A stretch of DNA of 32,855 bases from an uncultured Lachnospiraceae bacterium (GCA_910580015.1 CAJTVT010000030.1:1-32855); one strand, 5' to 3'. Positions 1 to 7,458 are shown, numbered from the stretch's first letter. Numbers and translations: made by a program. Notes: generated by a model not told the origin, from the letters alone.

Positions 1-51
1 CAATACATTATATAGTTTTTGCTACACCCCATAGTAAAAATACCTTCTCCT

Positions 52-80
52 AAAAAGGCAGCTTGTAGAGCTGCCTTTTT
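52..80 (-). terminator. Rho-independent terminator of the XRE regulator gene
   Basis: A perfect 12-bp inverted repeat (52-63 with 69-80) with a 5-nt loop has an A/T run at both ends, so it could stop transcription from either side. It overlaps the stop codon of the minus-strand regulator gene and is its likely terminator. Confidence 0.8.
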
Positions 81-276
81 ACTTTTCAATACAGAGGATA
101 TCTTCAATGCCACAATTCAAATAAATGCAGATCTTTTCTAGTATGTCAAAACTGATCCGTGTTGTCCGGTTATGACTCAGATTTCTAAGGGTCGTGGTGG
201 AGATTCCAGTGTCTTTCGCTATTTTGTTTTGTGAGATCCCTTGATTTTGAAGGATTTCGTTCAGCATAACTTTCAT
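79..276 (-). CDS. Small XRE/Cro-type helix-turn-helix regulator
   Basis: A 65-residue single-domain DNA-binding protein. An XRE-type helix-turn-helix is visible in the order ISQNKIAKDTGIS (first helix and turn) and TTTLRNLSHNR (recognition helix), followed by LEKICIYLNCGIEDIL, the typical end of the fold. The frame is open further upstream to 423, but that extension looks unlike coding sequence. ATG 276 has a GGAGTG ribosome site 7-8 nt away, so I chose it. Family members are cytoplasmic repressors or activators, often of their own gene or a neighbour. A 6-bp inverted repeat lies 40-60 bp upstream (319-337). The neighbours are a 54-residue gene on the same strand and a BceAB-type transporter beyond it. 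Whether it controls them is inference. Confidence 0.8.
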   Translation of the reverse strand: MKVMLNEILQNQGISQNKIAKDTGISTTTLRNLSHNRTTRISFDILEKICIYLNCGIEDILCIEK

Positions 277-318
277 GTTAATCACTCCATTGTCAGATTG
301 TCTAAAAATATATAGAAA

Positions 319-337
319 CGGTGAGAACGGATCACCG
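319..337. promoter_or_regulatory. Inverted repeat upstream of the XRE gene, candidate operator
   Basis: CGGTGA (319-324) and TCACCG (332-337) form a perfect 6-bp inverted repeat with a 7-nt spacer. It is one of few GC-rich spots in this 252-bp noncoding stretch (277-528) and sits just upstream of the regulator gene. Its size and place suit binding by an XRE dimer. An AT-rich TATATTTTT stretch between it and the gene could be the -10 region. No clear -35 is seen. Confidence 0.4.
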
Positions 338-470
338 AATGTAAGAATAGAGTATGTCCAATATTGATAGGAATATGTTTCAAATAAACTGACAAATAAT
401 AACAGTACAAGTTTTTTGAACATCGGAAGTTTGGATATCTTTCATAGAGCATATTTTGTAATTCCGTACA

Positions 471-512
471 AAAAAAGTGTAAAGTCAATGATAAATCCAT
501 AGACTTTACACT
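471..512 (-). terminator. Rho-independent terminator of the 54-residue gene
   Basis: On the minus strand, AGTGTAAAGTC (512-502) and GACTTTACACT (486-476) form a perfect 11-bp stem around a 15-nt loop, followed by a run of T (476-471). It begins 17 nt after the stop codon of the small gene at 529-693. The same 11-mer occurs a third time in that gene's promoter (774-784). Confidence 0.75.
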
Positions 513-528
513 TCTAATTTTAGAATTT

Positions 529-693
529 TTACATTTCATATTCTTCCGATGGGATGCCAAGAGAAGCTAATTTGTTTTTTACAACTCTCAACTGATATGC
601 TAATTCTGGATTGTTTTCTGTGTCCGCTTTTTTAATACGTTGTAAATTTACATAGTAATCAATGGTGACTTGCTTTAATTCATCAAGTGTCAT
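529..693 (-). CDS. Unrecognised 54-residue protein
   Basis: A small open frame starting MTLDELKQVTIDYYVNLQRI and ending SLGIPSEEYEM. I do not recognise the family. It looks like a real gene: ATG 693 follows GGAGG by 8 nt, a consensus promoter (TTTACA, 17 bp, TATAAT) lies 60 bp upstream, and a perfect-stem terminator follows the stop. The product is hydrophilic, charged and predicted mostly helical, with no signal peptide, membrane segment or cysteine. The central part (QRIKKADTENNPELAYQLR) would suit a helix-turn-helix pair or a small adaptor. It lies divergently from the BceAB-type transporter and on the same strand as the XRE regulator, so it may belong to either, but nothing in the sequence proves this. 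Confidence 0.75.
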   Translation of the reverse strand: MTLDELKQVTIDYYVNLQRIKKADTENNPELAYQLRVVKNKLASLGIPSEEYEM

Positions 694-752
694 TTCCATT
701 ACCTCCATATCATCACCGCCTTTGTCATTTTTGCAGTATATAAGTTACAATT

Positions 753-781
753 ATTATAGCGGATCTTTTAGACAGTGTAAA
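753..781 (-). promoter_or_regulatory. Consensus sigma-A promoter of the 54-residue gene
   Basis: On the minus strand TTTACA (781-776) is followed after exactly 17 bp by TATAAT (758-753), 5 of 6 and 6 of 6 matches to consensus. This predicts a start near 746 and a leader of about 50 nt. Confidence 0.8.
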
Positions 782-910
782 GTCTGTACCATGGACAATC
801 GGCGGTGAGATAGATCCATGTACATAGATATTTACACACTTAATAATAACTTCAGATAACAATTGCCTCATTGAAGCTGTGTATGAAGATAAAAGCACAG
901 TTCCACATAA

Positions 911-926
911 CTTACAAAATCGTAAG
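911..926. promoter_or_regulatory. Inverted repeat upstream of the BceAB-like operon, candidate regulator site
   Basis: CTTAC (911-915) and GTAAG (922-926) are separated by 6 nt. The centre is about 63 bp upstream of the -10 box at 979-984. BceR-type response regulators bind inverted repeats upstream of promoters with poor -35 boxes, and this promoter has no good -35. A further GTAAGT at 942-947 could pair with the left arm instead. Binding is inference. Confidence 0.35.
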
Positions 927-978
927 AAAAACCTATGAAATGTAAGTCAAAATTAAGGCAGGAAGAACGCTGTTTTTG

Positions 979-984
979 TATAAT
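979..984 (+). promoter_or_regulatory. -10 box of the BceAB-like operon
   Basis: A perfect TATAAT lies 80 bp upstream of the ATPase start. At the expected -35 position the sequence is AGGCAG, a poor match, which suggests a promoter that needs an activator. Confidence 0.5.
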
Positions 985-1064
985 AGCCATAGAAACAGAA
1001 ATGAATCTGCCTGTTGATAAAAATGATTGAGCGTTAGGCAGCGACAGTGAAAAAGGAGGCATAT

Positions 1065-1832
1065 ATGGCAATATTGGAAGTAAATAATGTAAAAAAAGTA
1101 TATACCACGCGTTTTGGTGGAAATCAAGTTCAGGCTTTGACAGATGTAAGTTTTTCTGTGGAAGAGGGAGAATATGTGGCGATTATGGGAGAATCTGGCT
1201 CTGGTAAAACCACGCTTTTGAATATTCTTGCAGCTTTGGATAAGGCGACGGCAGGCCAGGTAATTTTGAATGGGAAAAATCTTTCTGCTATCCGGGAGCG
1301 TGAATTATCTTCCTTTCGGCGAAAAAATCTTGGATTTGTCTTTCAGGATTTTAATTTGTTAGATACCTTTAGTATTCAGGACAATATTTTTCTACCTCTG
1401 GTACTTGCAGGGACAGGATATAATGAAATGCGTAGCCGTCTGATGCCAATTGCAGGAAAACTTGGAATCAATGAAATATTGGGGAAGTACCCATATGAAG
1501 TATCAGGGGGACAAAAACAACGTGCAGCAGTGGCAAGAGCCCTGATCACCAATCCACAGATGATTTTGGCGGATGAGCCCACCGGAGCTTTGGACTCAAA
1601 GGCAGCAGAGAGTTTGCTATCGATGTTTCAGGCAATTAACCAGGAAGGCCAGACGATTTTGATGGTAACACATTCCATCAAGGCCGCTAGCTGTGCTAAA
1701 CGGGTATTGTTTATCAAAGATGGCCAGGTATTCCATCAGATTTATAAAGGTTCCAGCAGCAATGAGGAAATGTATCAGAAGATTTCCGATACACTTACAG
1801 TGATTACGACAGGTGGTGGAAAGCATGAGTAG
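1065..1832 (+). CDS. BceA-type ABC transporter ATP-binding protein
   Basis: A 255-residue ATPase subunit of a peptide-antibiotic transporter. Walker A is GESGSGKT (residues 42-49), followed by the Q-loop FVFQDFNLL, the signature VSGGQKQR, and Walker B with MILADEPTGALD. The D-loop and H-loop (VTHS) are present, so it should hydrolyse ATP. ATG 1065 follows AAAGGAGG at a good distance; an in-frame GTG at 1047 lies upstream of that site and is rejected. The stop overlaps the permease start by 8 nt, so the two are translationally coupled. The family (BceA, VraD, LolD-like) works with one large permease to remove bacitracin, lantibiotics or similar peptides from lipid-II-cycle intermediates. The substrate cannot be read from the sequence. 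Confidence 0.93.
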   Translation: MAILEVNNVKKVYTTRFGGNQVQALTDVSFSVEEGEYVAIMGESGSGKTTLLNILAALDKATAGQVILNGKNLSAIRERELSSFRRKNLGFVFQDFNLLDTFSIQDNIFLPLVLAGTGYNEMRSRLMPIAGKLGINEILGKYPYEVSGGQKQRAAVARALITNPQMILADEPTGALDSKAAESLLSMFQAINQEGQTILMVTHSIKAASCAKRVLFIKDGQVFHQIYKGSSSNEEMYQKISDTLTVITTGGGKHE

Positions 1833-3831
1833 ATTTTTTTATGGAAGGCTTGCCTTCAGTAATTTAAAGAAAAATGGCAGCTTGTATTTGCCTTATCTAT
1901 TGGCGGCGATTGGCACCAGCGCCATGTATTATATTATGGGTGCGATCAGCAATGACGAGGGGATCAAAGATATGCCTGGCAGTATGGACTTGAAAATCAT
2001 TTTAGGGCTTGGTTGCGGCGTGATGGGGATATTTGCAGTGGTCTTCTTGTTTTATACCAATAGTTTCCTGATGAAACGACGGAAAAAAGAATTTGGACTT
2101 TTTAATATTCTGGGTATGGAAAAACGCCATATCGGAAAGATGATGTTCTGGGAGCTGTTGATTGTGGCAGGACTTAGTATTTTTCTTGGGATTGCTGTGG
2201 GTCTCCTGTTGAATAAGCTGGTTGTATTGGTATTGCTGAGATTGGTAAATTTGGAGGTACCCTTTGGTTTTAGTATTTCTATGAGCTCCATGGTAAGTAC
2301 AGCAATCTTGTTTTCCTGTATCTTTGCGGCGACCCTGGTGTATAATCTGTTTCAAGTACAGAAGGCAAAACCGATTGAACTTCTACAGAGTGCAAATCAT
2401 GGAGAAAAGGAGCCCAAAACCCGTTGGTTCCTAGCCGTGCTTGGAATCCTTTGTTTAGGAAGTGGATATGCCATTGCACTTTTCGTAGAAGACCCGATAG
2501 GTGTGTTGCTGTTGTTTTTCCTGGCCGTGATTCTGGTTATGTTGGGGACATACTGTCTGTTTACTGCGGGAAGTATTGCTTTGCTGAAAATACTGCGCAA
2601 GAATAAAACTTACTATTATAAGACGAGTCATTTTACCTCTGTTTCTGGCTTAATTTACCGGATGAAACAGAATGCAGTGGGGCTTGGCAACATCTGTATT
2701 TTAAGTACGATGGTACTTGTAATGGTGTCTGGTACGGTGTCTTTGTATATGGGAGTGGAATCTACGATGGTCAGGCGGTATCCAAAGGAAATTAACTTGT
2801 CTGGGTATGACATGTCAGAGAAAGGAAAGAAAACCTTAAATCAAATTGTGATGCAGGCTGCGGCAGATATGGAAATTGGCATAGAAGAACTTTCCTATTA
2901 TACAGACATATCCTTTACTGCATATAAAGATGGGCAGATGTTCTATGTTTTAGCTCCATCTGAGTCGGTGAAACCAGAAGGTGAAATGTGTATTGTAGAG
3001 TGGATTACCTTGGAGGAATATGAGCGCCTTGGAGGAAAGCATGTGGAACTTGCAGAGGATGAGGTGTTGAGTTATACAAAAAATGGTACAGGGAAGGAGG
3101 AGAAATATAAGATTTTAGACAAGGATTTTCGAGTGAAAGAGCATCTCACAGAGCTTTCGTTGTCCGATATGAAACAGGAGATGATGTGCGAGGTGTATTT
3201 CATTGTAGTGAAGGATGAAAAGATACAGAAGGAGGTGTATGAACTTCAGGAATCTGTGTATGGAGAACGTGCCAGCCAGATTATATATAATCTGGCTCTG
3301 AATGTAACCGGTGGGGAAGAAGAGCAGATAGCATGTGGAACCCACATTCAGGAACTTTTGGAGGAATGGGTTGCTACAGGTGAGGAAGAAGATGGCTGGG
3401 TGAAGATTGACGTTCGGGCAGAACAAAAGAGTAATTTTATGGTATTTTGCGGTGGTTTTCTGTTCCTTGGGATTTTCTTGGGGTTTGTATTCCTGATGGC
3501 TACCACGTTGATTATCTATTACAAGCAAGTCTCTGAAGGGTATGAAGATAAAGTACGATTTGAGATTATGCAGAAGGTTGGAATGAGTAAGAAAGAAGTG
3601 CGTGCCTCCATTCGAAGCCAGATTTTGAAAGTATTTTTCCTTCCTCTGGTCATGGCATGTATTCATCTAGTCATGGCATTTCCAATGATGAATCGCCTGA
3701 TCTTGCTCTTTGGAATGGAAGATATGCCTCTGTTTGCCATCTGTACAGCAGGAACTGTGGGAGTGTTCGCAGTGATCTATGCAATTGTGTATGGAATCAC
3801 AGCAAGGTCTTACTACAAAATTGTAGGATAA
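1825..3831 (+). CDS. BceB-type ABC transporter permease
   Basis: A 668-residue membrane protein with the Bce-type start MSRFFYGRLAFSNLKKN. A first membrane segment is followed by an FtsX-like block of helices up to about residue 310, a hydrophilic extracellular domain of about 220 residues (roughly 312-533), then a final block of three helices including a segment near 536-560. The large domain between helices 7 and 8 is the hallmark of BceB permeases, where it determines peptide specificity. ATG 1825 is preferred over GTG 1813 because it matches family starts. It forms the transporter with the ATPase upstream. No BceRS-type sensor and regulator lie beside it, which is unusual for this family. 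A bidirectional terminator follows. Confidence 0.92.
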   Translation: MSRFFYGRLAFSNLKKNGSLYLPYLLAAIGTSAMYYIMGAISNDEGIKDMPGSMDLKIILGLGCGVMGIFAVVFLFYTNSFLMKRRKKEFGLFNILGMEKRHIGKMMFWELLIVAGLSIFLGIAVGLLLNKLVVLVLLRLVNLEVPFGFSISMSSMVSTAILFSCIFAATLVYNLFQVQKAKPIELLQSANHGEKEPKTRWFLAVLGILCLGSGYAIALFVEDPIGVLLLFFLAVILVMLGTYCLFTAGSIALLKILRKNKTYYYKTSHFTSVSGLIYRMKQNAVGLGNICILSTMVLVMVSGTVSLYMGVESTMVRRYPKEINLSGYDMSEKGKKTLNQIVMQAAADMEIGIEELSYYTDISFTAYKDGQMFYVLAPSESVKPEGEMCIVEWITLEEYERLGGKHVELAEDEVLSYTKNGTGKEEKYKILDKDFRVKEHLTELSLSDMKQEMMCEVYFIVVKDEKIQKEVYELQESVYGERASQIIYNLALNVTGGEEEQIACGTHIQELLEEWVATGEEEDGWVKIDVRAEQKSNFMVFCGGFLFLGIFLGFVFLMATTLIIYYKQVSEGYEDKVRFEIMQKVGMSKKEVRASIRSQILKVFFLPLVMACIHLVMAFPMMNRLILLFGMEDMPLFAICTAGTVGVFAVIYAIVYGITARSYYKIVG

Positions 3832-3843
3832 AAAGTATATTTT

Positions 3844-3882
3844 CGAATAAAAAAGAGCTGTGGAGCAGCTCTTTTTTATTCG
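3844..3882. terminator. Bidirectional terminator between the transporter permease and prs
   Basis: A perfect 17-bp inverted repeat (3844-3860 with 3866-3882) encloses a 5-nt loop. It has A/T runs on both arms and lies between two convergent genes, so it can serve both strands. Confidence 0.9.
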
Positions 3883-3897
3883 AGTATATTTGAAAAA

Positions 3898-5079
3898 TCA
3901 TTTCTTTCTGTTAGCCATATATCGTTTTACCAGAGATTCAATCCGCTCATAGGGATCTAAGAGATCGCTGATCGAGAGATCATGATTCAGAGTGTCGATA
4001 ATATATGCAATGTATTTACTCATATCACAATTGATATAGTAAGGTTTGCTCAGCAGCTCCGGTGTCTGGTAAGTAAGGTTGGTAGTCACTACCTTGTAGA
4101 TGGTACCATCTTCCACGGCTTTGTCGAATTTCTCCAGACCATTAGTAAAAAGACCGAAGGTAGAAACAACAAAGATGCGGCCTGCCTTACGTTTTTTCAG
4201 TTCAGTAGCTACATCGATCATACTGTCTCCAGAAGAGATCATGTCGTCAATAATCAGTACATCTTTATTTTCCACAGAGGAACCCAAAAATTCATGAGCT
4301 ACAATGGGGTTGCGGCCATCTACAATTTTGCTATAGTCCCGGCGTTTGTAAAACATACCGATATCCAGTCCCAGTACATTCGCAAGATATACCGCACGGT
4401 TGGTTCCACCCTCATCTGGGCTGATTACCATCATGTGTTCGCTGTCTATCTGCAGATCGTCCACCTCATTCAAAATGTTTTTGATGAATTGGTAGGCTGG
4501 CTGGACTGTCTCAAATCCATTCAGGGGAATTGCGTTCTGCACACGAGGATCATGGGCGTCAAACGTAATAATATTGTCCACTCCCATATGTGTCAATTCT
4601 TGCAGAGCAAGGGCACAGTCCAAGGACTCTCTGGAGGTGCGTTTATGCTGACGGCTTTCGTACAGGAAAGGCATCAGAACGGTAATCCGTCGAGCTTTTC
4701 CGCCGACAGCGGCGATAATACGTTTCAGATCCTGATAATGGTCATCTGGGGACATGTGGTTTTTGTGCCCACATACGGTATAGGTGAGGCTGTAGTTTGT
4801 AACGTCCACCATCAGATACAGGTCAAATCCACGGACCGATTCATTGATAATGCCTTTTGCTTCTCCACTTCCGAAACGAGGAGTGGAACCGTTTACCAGA
4901 TAGGTGTCTTTATGATATCCCTGAAAAGCAATATCATTTACGTGCCGGTGTTCTCTTTCGCTGCGGAATTGAACCAGATACTTGTCCACCATTTCTCCCA
5001 GTCCGCGGCAGCCCTCCAGGGAAATGACTCCCAAGGATCCAGCAGGGATAGTTTCATAGTTTTTTTCATTGCGCTGCAT
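3898..5079 (-). CDS. prs: Ribose-phosphate diphosphokinase, long divergent form
   Basis: Makes phosphoribosyl pyrophosphate from ribose 5-phosphate and ATP, the precursor of nucleotides, histidine, tryptophan and NAD. The family marks GEAKGIINESVRGFDLYL, FDAHDPRVQ (pyrophosphate-binding region), ISPDEGGTNRA and YKRRDY are present. The PRPP-binding loop reads LIIDDMISSGDSM rather than the usual VDDMIDTxGT. At 393 residues it is about 75 longer than the classical enzyme (about 315), with extra N-terminal sequence and insertions; to my knowledge long forms are common in Lachnospiraceae. ATG 5079 is preceded by GGAGG; the frame runs upstream to 5205, but that part overlaps the helicase-loader gene and is rejected. 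It lies 73 bp downstream of that gene and may be cotranscribed. Confidence 0.9.
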   Translation of the reverse strand: MQRNEKNYETIPAGSLGVISLEGCRGLGEMVDKYLVQFRSEREHRHVNDIAFQGYHKDTYLVNGSTPRFGSGEAKGIINESVRGFDLYLMVDVTNYSLTYTVCGHKNHMSPDDHYQDLKRIIAAVGGKARRITVLMPFLYESRQHKRTSRESLDCALALQELTHMGVDNIITFDAHDPRVQNAIPLNGFETVQPAYQFIKNILNEVDDLQIDSEHMMVISPDEGGTNRAVYLANVLGLDIGMFYKRRDYSKIVDGRNPIVAHEFLGSSVENKDVLIIDDMISSGDSMIDVATELKKRKAGRIFVVSTFGLFTNGLEKFDKAVEDGTIYKVVTTNLTYQTPELLSKPYYINCDMSKYIAYIIDTLNHDLSISDLLDPYERIESLVKRYMANRKK

Positions 5080-5152
5080 GTAATGTCCTCCATAAAAAAT
5101 GTGAAAATGTTGATAGGTAAAAGATTGAAAACCCAAAAAATTATAGCATTCC

Positions 5153-6154
5153 TTACAAGTCTTGGCAAGATTGTCTTTGAAGTTTTTTTTGAATACGGAT
5201 ATCATTTCCGAATAGTTTCATCATAGTATAGCTGCTGGAAATCCTGGAAAATGTACGTTCCGAGTATAGTTCCGCCAGTTGACCAAGGGCTAGATTTGTG
5301 GAAATAATGGTGGATTTTCGGCGTAAAATTCGTTCATTTAGGCACAGAAAAAATTGAGATACGGTAAAACTGTTGGATAATTCTGTACCCAGGTCATCAA
5401 TAATCAAAAGGTCGCACTCGAAAATATTTTGGTAATCCCCGCTGGAATGCTGTTCTCTGCCAAAGGTATTTTTTTCCAGAATATGAAACAGGGAGGAGGC
5501 GGTGAAATAGATTACGGAATGGCCGGAATCCAACAGTTCTTTGGCAACACAATTGGAGAGATAAGTTTTGCCAATCCCAGTATCGCCATAGAAAAACAGG
5601 TTACGAAATTCACTGTCAAAGGTTTTGACAAATTCCAGGCAGGTGCGGACTGCATTTTGTGCAGTGGCCAGACTGGAAAGCCCTGTGGCGGGGTTCAACT
5701 GGTCCTCAGAGTAATAGTCAAAGGAAAAATGCTGAAAGTTTTCAATATCCAGAATCTGGCGGATATTGGACTGCGTGTACACCAGGTCAATGGCAGCCTG
5801 CCGAAAACAATGGCATTTCTGGTTGCCAATGTAGCCAGTATCCTGACAGTCTGGACAGCCGTAAGGCGGCTCAAAATAATCGTTTGGATAGCCGTGGGAG
5901 GCTAACAGTTTCTTTTTTTCACAGATCAGTTTGCCAAGCTGACTGCGCAGCTCCGTGAGTGCTGCATCATTTCCGTCGATCAGTTTTTTTGCTTGCTGAA
6001 TGGACAAAGAAGAAATGCTCTGGTCAATCTCCGCCAAGCGTGGTATCTCCTGATATACAGCCTGGACTCGTTCCATGATTATGTGTTGATTTTCAAGCTG
6101 TTTTGCCTCATAACGGCGTAGGAGAATGTTGTACTGGGTGTTGCTGAGAGCCAT
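5153..6154 (-). CDS. DnaI/DnaC-type replicative helicase loader ATPase
   Basis: A 333-residue AAA+ protein that would load the replicative helicase onto DNA. The N-terminal half (to about 90) is helical and charged, the helicase-binding part in DnaI. A zinc-binding module follows: C100, C103, C114, C116 (CPDC...CHC), as in DnaI. The ATPase has Walker A GDTGIGKT (190-197), Walker B LLIIDDLG (249-256), sensor-1 STN (285-287) and a likely arginine-finger region SERTFSR (298-304). ATG 6154 follows AAGGAGG. The start lies 10 nt after the stop of the DnaD-like gene, whose end overlaps this ribosome site, so the two are coupled. The pairing resembles the dnaB-dnaI operon of Bacillus subtilis. Confidence 0.92.
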   Translation of the reverse strand: MALSNTQYNILLRRYEAKQLENQHIIMERVQAVYQEIPRLAEIDQSISSLSIQQAKKLIDGNDAALTELRSQLGKLICEKKKLLASHGYPNDYFEPPYGCPDCQDTGYIGNQKCHCFRQAAIDLVYTQSNIRQILDIENFQHFSFDYYSEDQLNPATGLSSLATAQNAVRTCLEFVKTFDSEFRNLFFYGDTGIGKTYLSNCVAKELLDSGHSVIYFTASSLFHILEKNTFGREQHSSGDYQNIFECDLLIIDDLGTELSNSFTVSQFFLCLNERILRRKSTIISTNLALGQLAELYSERTFSRISSSYTMMKLFGNDIRIQKKLQRQSCQDL

Positions 6155-6164
6155 AAATGCCTCC

Positions 6165-7295
6165 TTAACGTGCGGTGTTTAATAATTCTGCTTCCAACTG
6201 ATCCATATTGTAGGAACGCTGAGGAAAGCTGTTGAAGCGGTTTGGGGTAGCAGATTTGGCAGTTGAGTTTTTGAAAGTGGCTGTCCGTACATGTTTTGCC
6301 GATTTGGAAGCATGAAATGCTTCATCTGCTTTTCTCACATCAGACAGATTATGGAGATTTTGACGCTTCCAATTGGTAAGGATTCTGTCTACATAATCAA
6401 AATTAGGCTGATGTATGGACAGAATGGTGCGGTTACAAGCTTCTGTGATCATATCCTGTCCAAATCCATATTCTTTGTTCCATTTCTCGATGTATGTAAA
6501 TTCTGCCGGAACAAGATTCCTGCCCTGAATGCCCAAAGCTTTCAATATAGCATAGTGAAGCTGACTGTGAGTTTGGGAGCTGCGTTTGGCCTGTTCCACA
6601 GTGTGAATTTGTTCCTGTTTCCAGTTTATGGCAACTTTATCCATATAATGAAGGCTGGAATGCCCTCCTGCAATGCAGTATTCCATAAGATACACAATCA
6701 GATCTGTGGAAAGAGCCAGATCGTCATACCAGGAAAGAAGTGTCTGGATATCTGTGGGAGTCAGAGGTCTTGCAAGGTAGCTCTCTGCAATAAACATCAG
6801 TTCCTGAATCTCTTCTTTTTCCCGAAATGCCTTTAACTCATTTGCAGTATAGACCGTTTTTCGTTTTTGCTCTGGGAAAGAGGGGGGATTGGAATGCACT
6901 GATGTTTGGGCAGTTTCTTCCAAGGATGACACAGTGTGTGTTTCCTGCGGTGAAGCAGCTTTTTTCAGGGGTACAGCGTCATCTGTTTCTGGTACGTCTG
7001 AGGATTCCAGGAAATAAATGCCTGCAATGGAATTATCTTGAGCATATTCCAGCTTAAGAAGATTCATTTTTTCCCAATATTTTAAGGCACGTTGAATATC
7101 CTTCTCCGTATGGTCAAATTTATCTGCGGCTCTGGAAATGGAAAAACTGCAGTCTGGGGAATTCATACAGCGCAGCAGATATAAATAAATTTTTACAAAT
7201 TCTCCATTGGCGTCTATCATATATTCATCAATAAAGCGGTTGGAAATTGTTGTAGTGGAATTGTCGTTATCTTTGTGTAAAGTAATCTGTGTCAT
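6165..7295 (-). CDS. DnaD/DnaB-like primosome protein with two DnaD domains
   Basis: A 376-residue replication-initiation protein. Residues about 15-95 look like the winged-helix N-terminal domain (FVKIYLYLLRCM, then ISRAADKFDHTEKDIQRALK). A low-complexity linker (about 100-150) follows, then two copies of the C-terminal DnaD domain (about 155-232 and 245-312). Each ends in the conserved Y-x3-I/V-x3-W motif: YMDKVAINW (217-225) and YVDRILTNW (301-309). One winged helix plus two such domains is the layout of B. subtilis DnaB rather than the shorter DnaD. In that system these proteins remodel origin DNA and recruit the DnaI-helicase complex. ATG 7295 has GGAGG 5 nt upstream; the in-frame ATG 7319 lies before that site. 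Confidence 0.88.
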   Translation of the reverse strand: MTQITLHKDNDNSTTTISNRFIDEYMIDANGEFVKIYLYLLRCMNSPDCSFSISRAADKFDHTEKDIQRALKYWEKMNLLKLEYAQDNSIAGIYFLESSDVPETDDAVPLKKAASPQETHTVSSLEETAQTSVHSNPPSFPEQKRKTVYTANELKAFREKEEIQELMFIAESYLARPLTPTDIQTLLSWYDDLALSTDLIVYLMEYCIAGGHSSLHYMDKVAINWKQEQIHTVEQAKRSSQTHSQLHYAILKALGIQGRNLVPAEFTYIEKWNKEYGFGQDMITEACNRTILSIHQPNFDYVDRILTNWKRQNLHNLSDVRKADEAFHASKSAKHVRTATFKNSTAKSATPNRFNSFPQRSYNMDQLEAELLNTAR

Positions 7296-7374
7296 AATAT
7301 CCTCCAGCTTAAAGTACATTTGCAGTGTTTGGGGCTACCAGTCAAAAGCGCGCTTTCTTTTTTATGTGGCTTAA

Positions 7375-7403
7375 AGTATAGCACATTAAATTCAAAATGA
7401 GAA
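7375..7403 (-). promoter_or_regulatory. Likely promoter of the primosome operon
   Basis: On the minus strand TTCTCA (7403-7398), 17 bp and TATACT (7380-7375). This would give a leader of about 70 nt that contains the perfect 12-bp palindrome AAAGCGCGCTTT (7345-7356). The DnaA-box pair at 7459-7476 lies 55-75 bp upstream of the -35. Confidence 0.45.
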
Positions 7404-7458
7404 GTGAAATTTTTCCTGTAACCCCAGTAAAATCAAGGGATTACGCAAATGTGGAGAT

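Larger units (their letters stand above)
694..1064. other. 371-bp divergent intergenic region
   Basis: No gene is visible here. It holds the promoter of the 54-residue gene (753-781, minus), an inverted repeat CTTAC-N6-GTAAG (911-926), the -10 box of the transporter operon (979-984, plus) and a leader with a CTGCCT/AGGCAG stem (1007-1012 with 1036-1041, 23-nt loop) before the ribosome site at 1051-1059. The remaining sequence (about 790-905) is AT-rich with no feature I can name. Confidence 0.6.

Noticed and set aside
277..423. N-terminal extension of the XRE gene (hydrophobic 49 residues)
   Set aside because: The hydrophobic stretch looks like a membrane segment, but the strong ribosome site before ATG 276, the operator-like repeat in this region and the usual size of such regulators favour the short protein.
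868..1127. Minus-strand open frames upstream of the BceA-type gene
   Set aside because: They cover the promoter and start of the transporter operon, have no ribosome site and no recognisable features.
3982..5226. Plus-strand open frame of 414 codons opposite prs
   Set aside because: It is fully antisense to a clearly recognised gene, has no ribosome site or protein-family features, and is explained by the codon bias of prs.
5429..5958. Plus-strand open frames opposite the helicase-loader gene
   Set aside because: They lie antisense to conserved ATPase motifs and show no recognisable domain.
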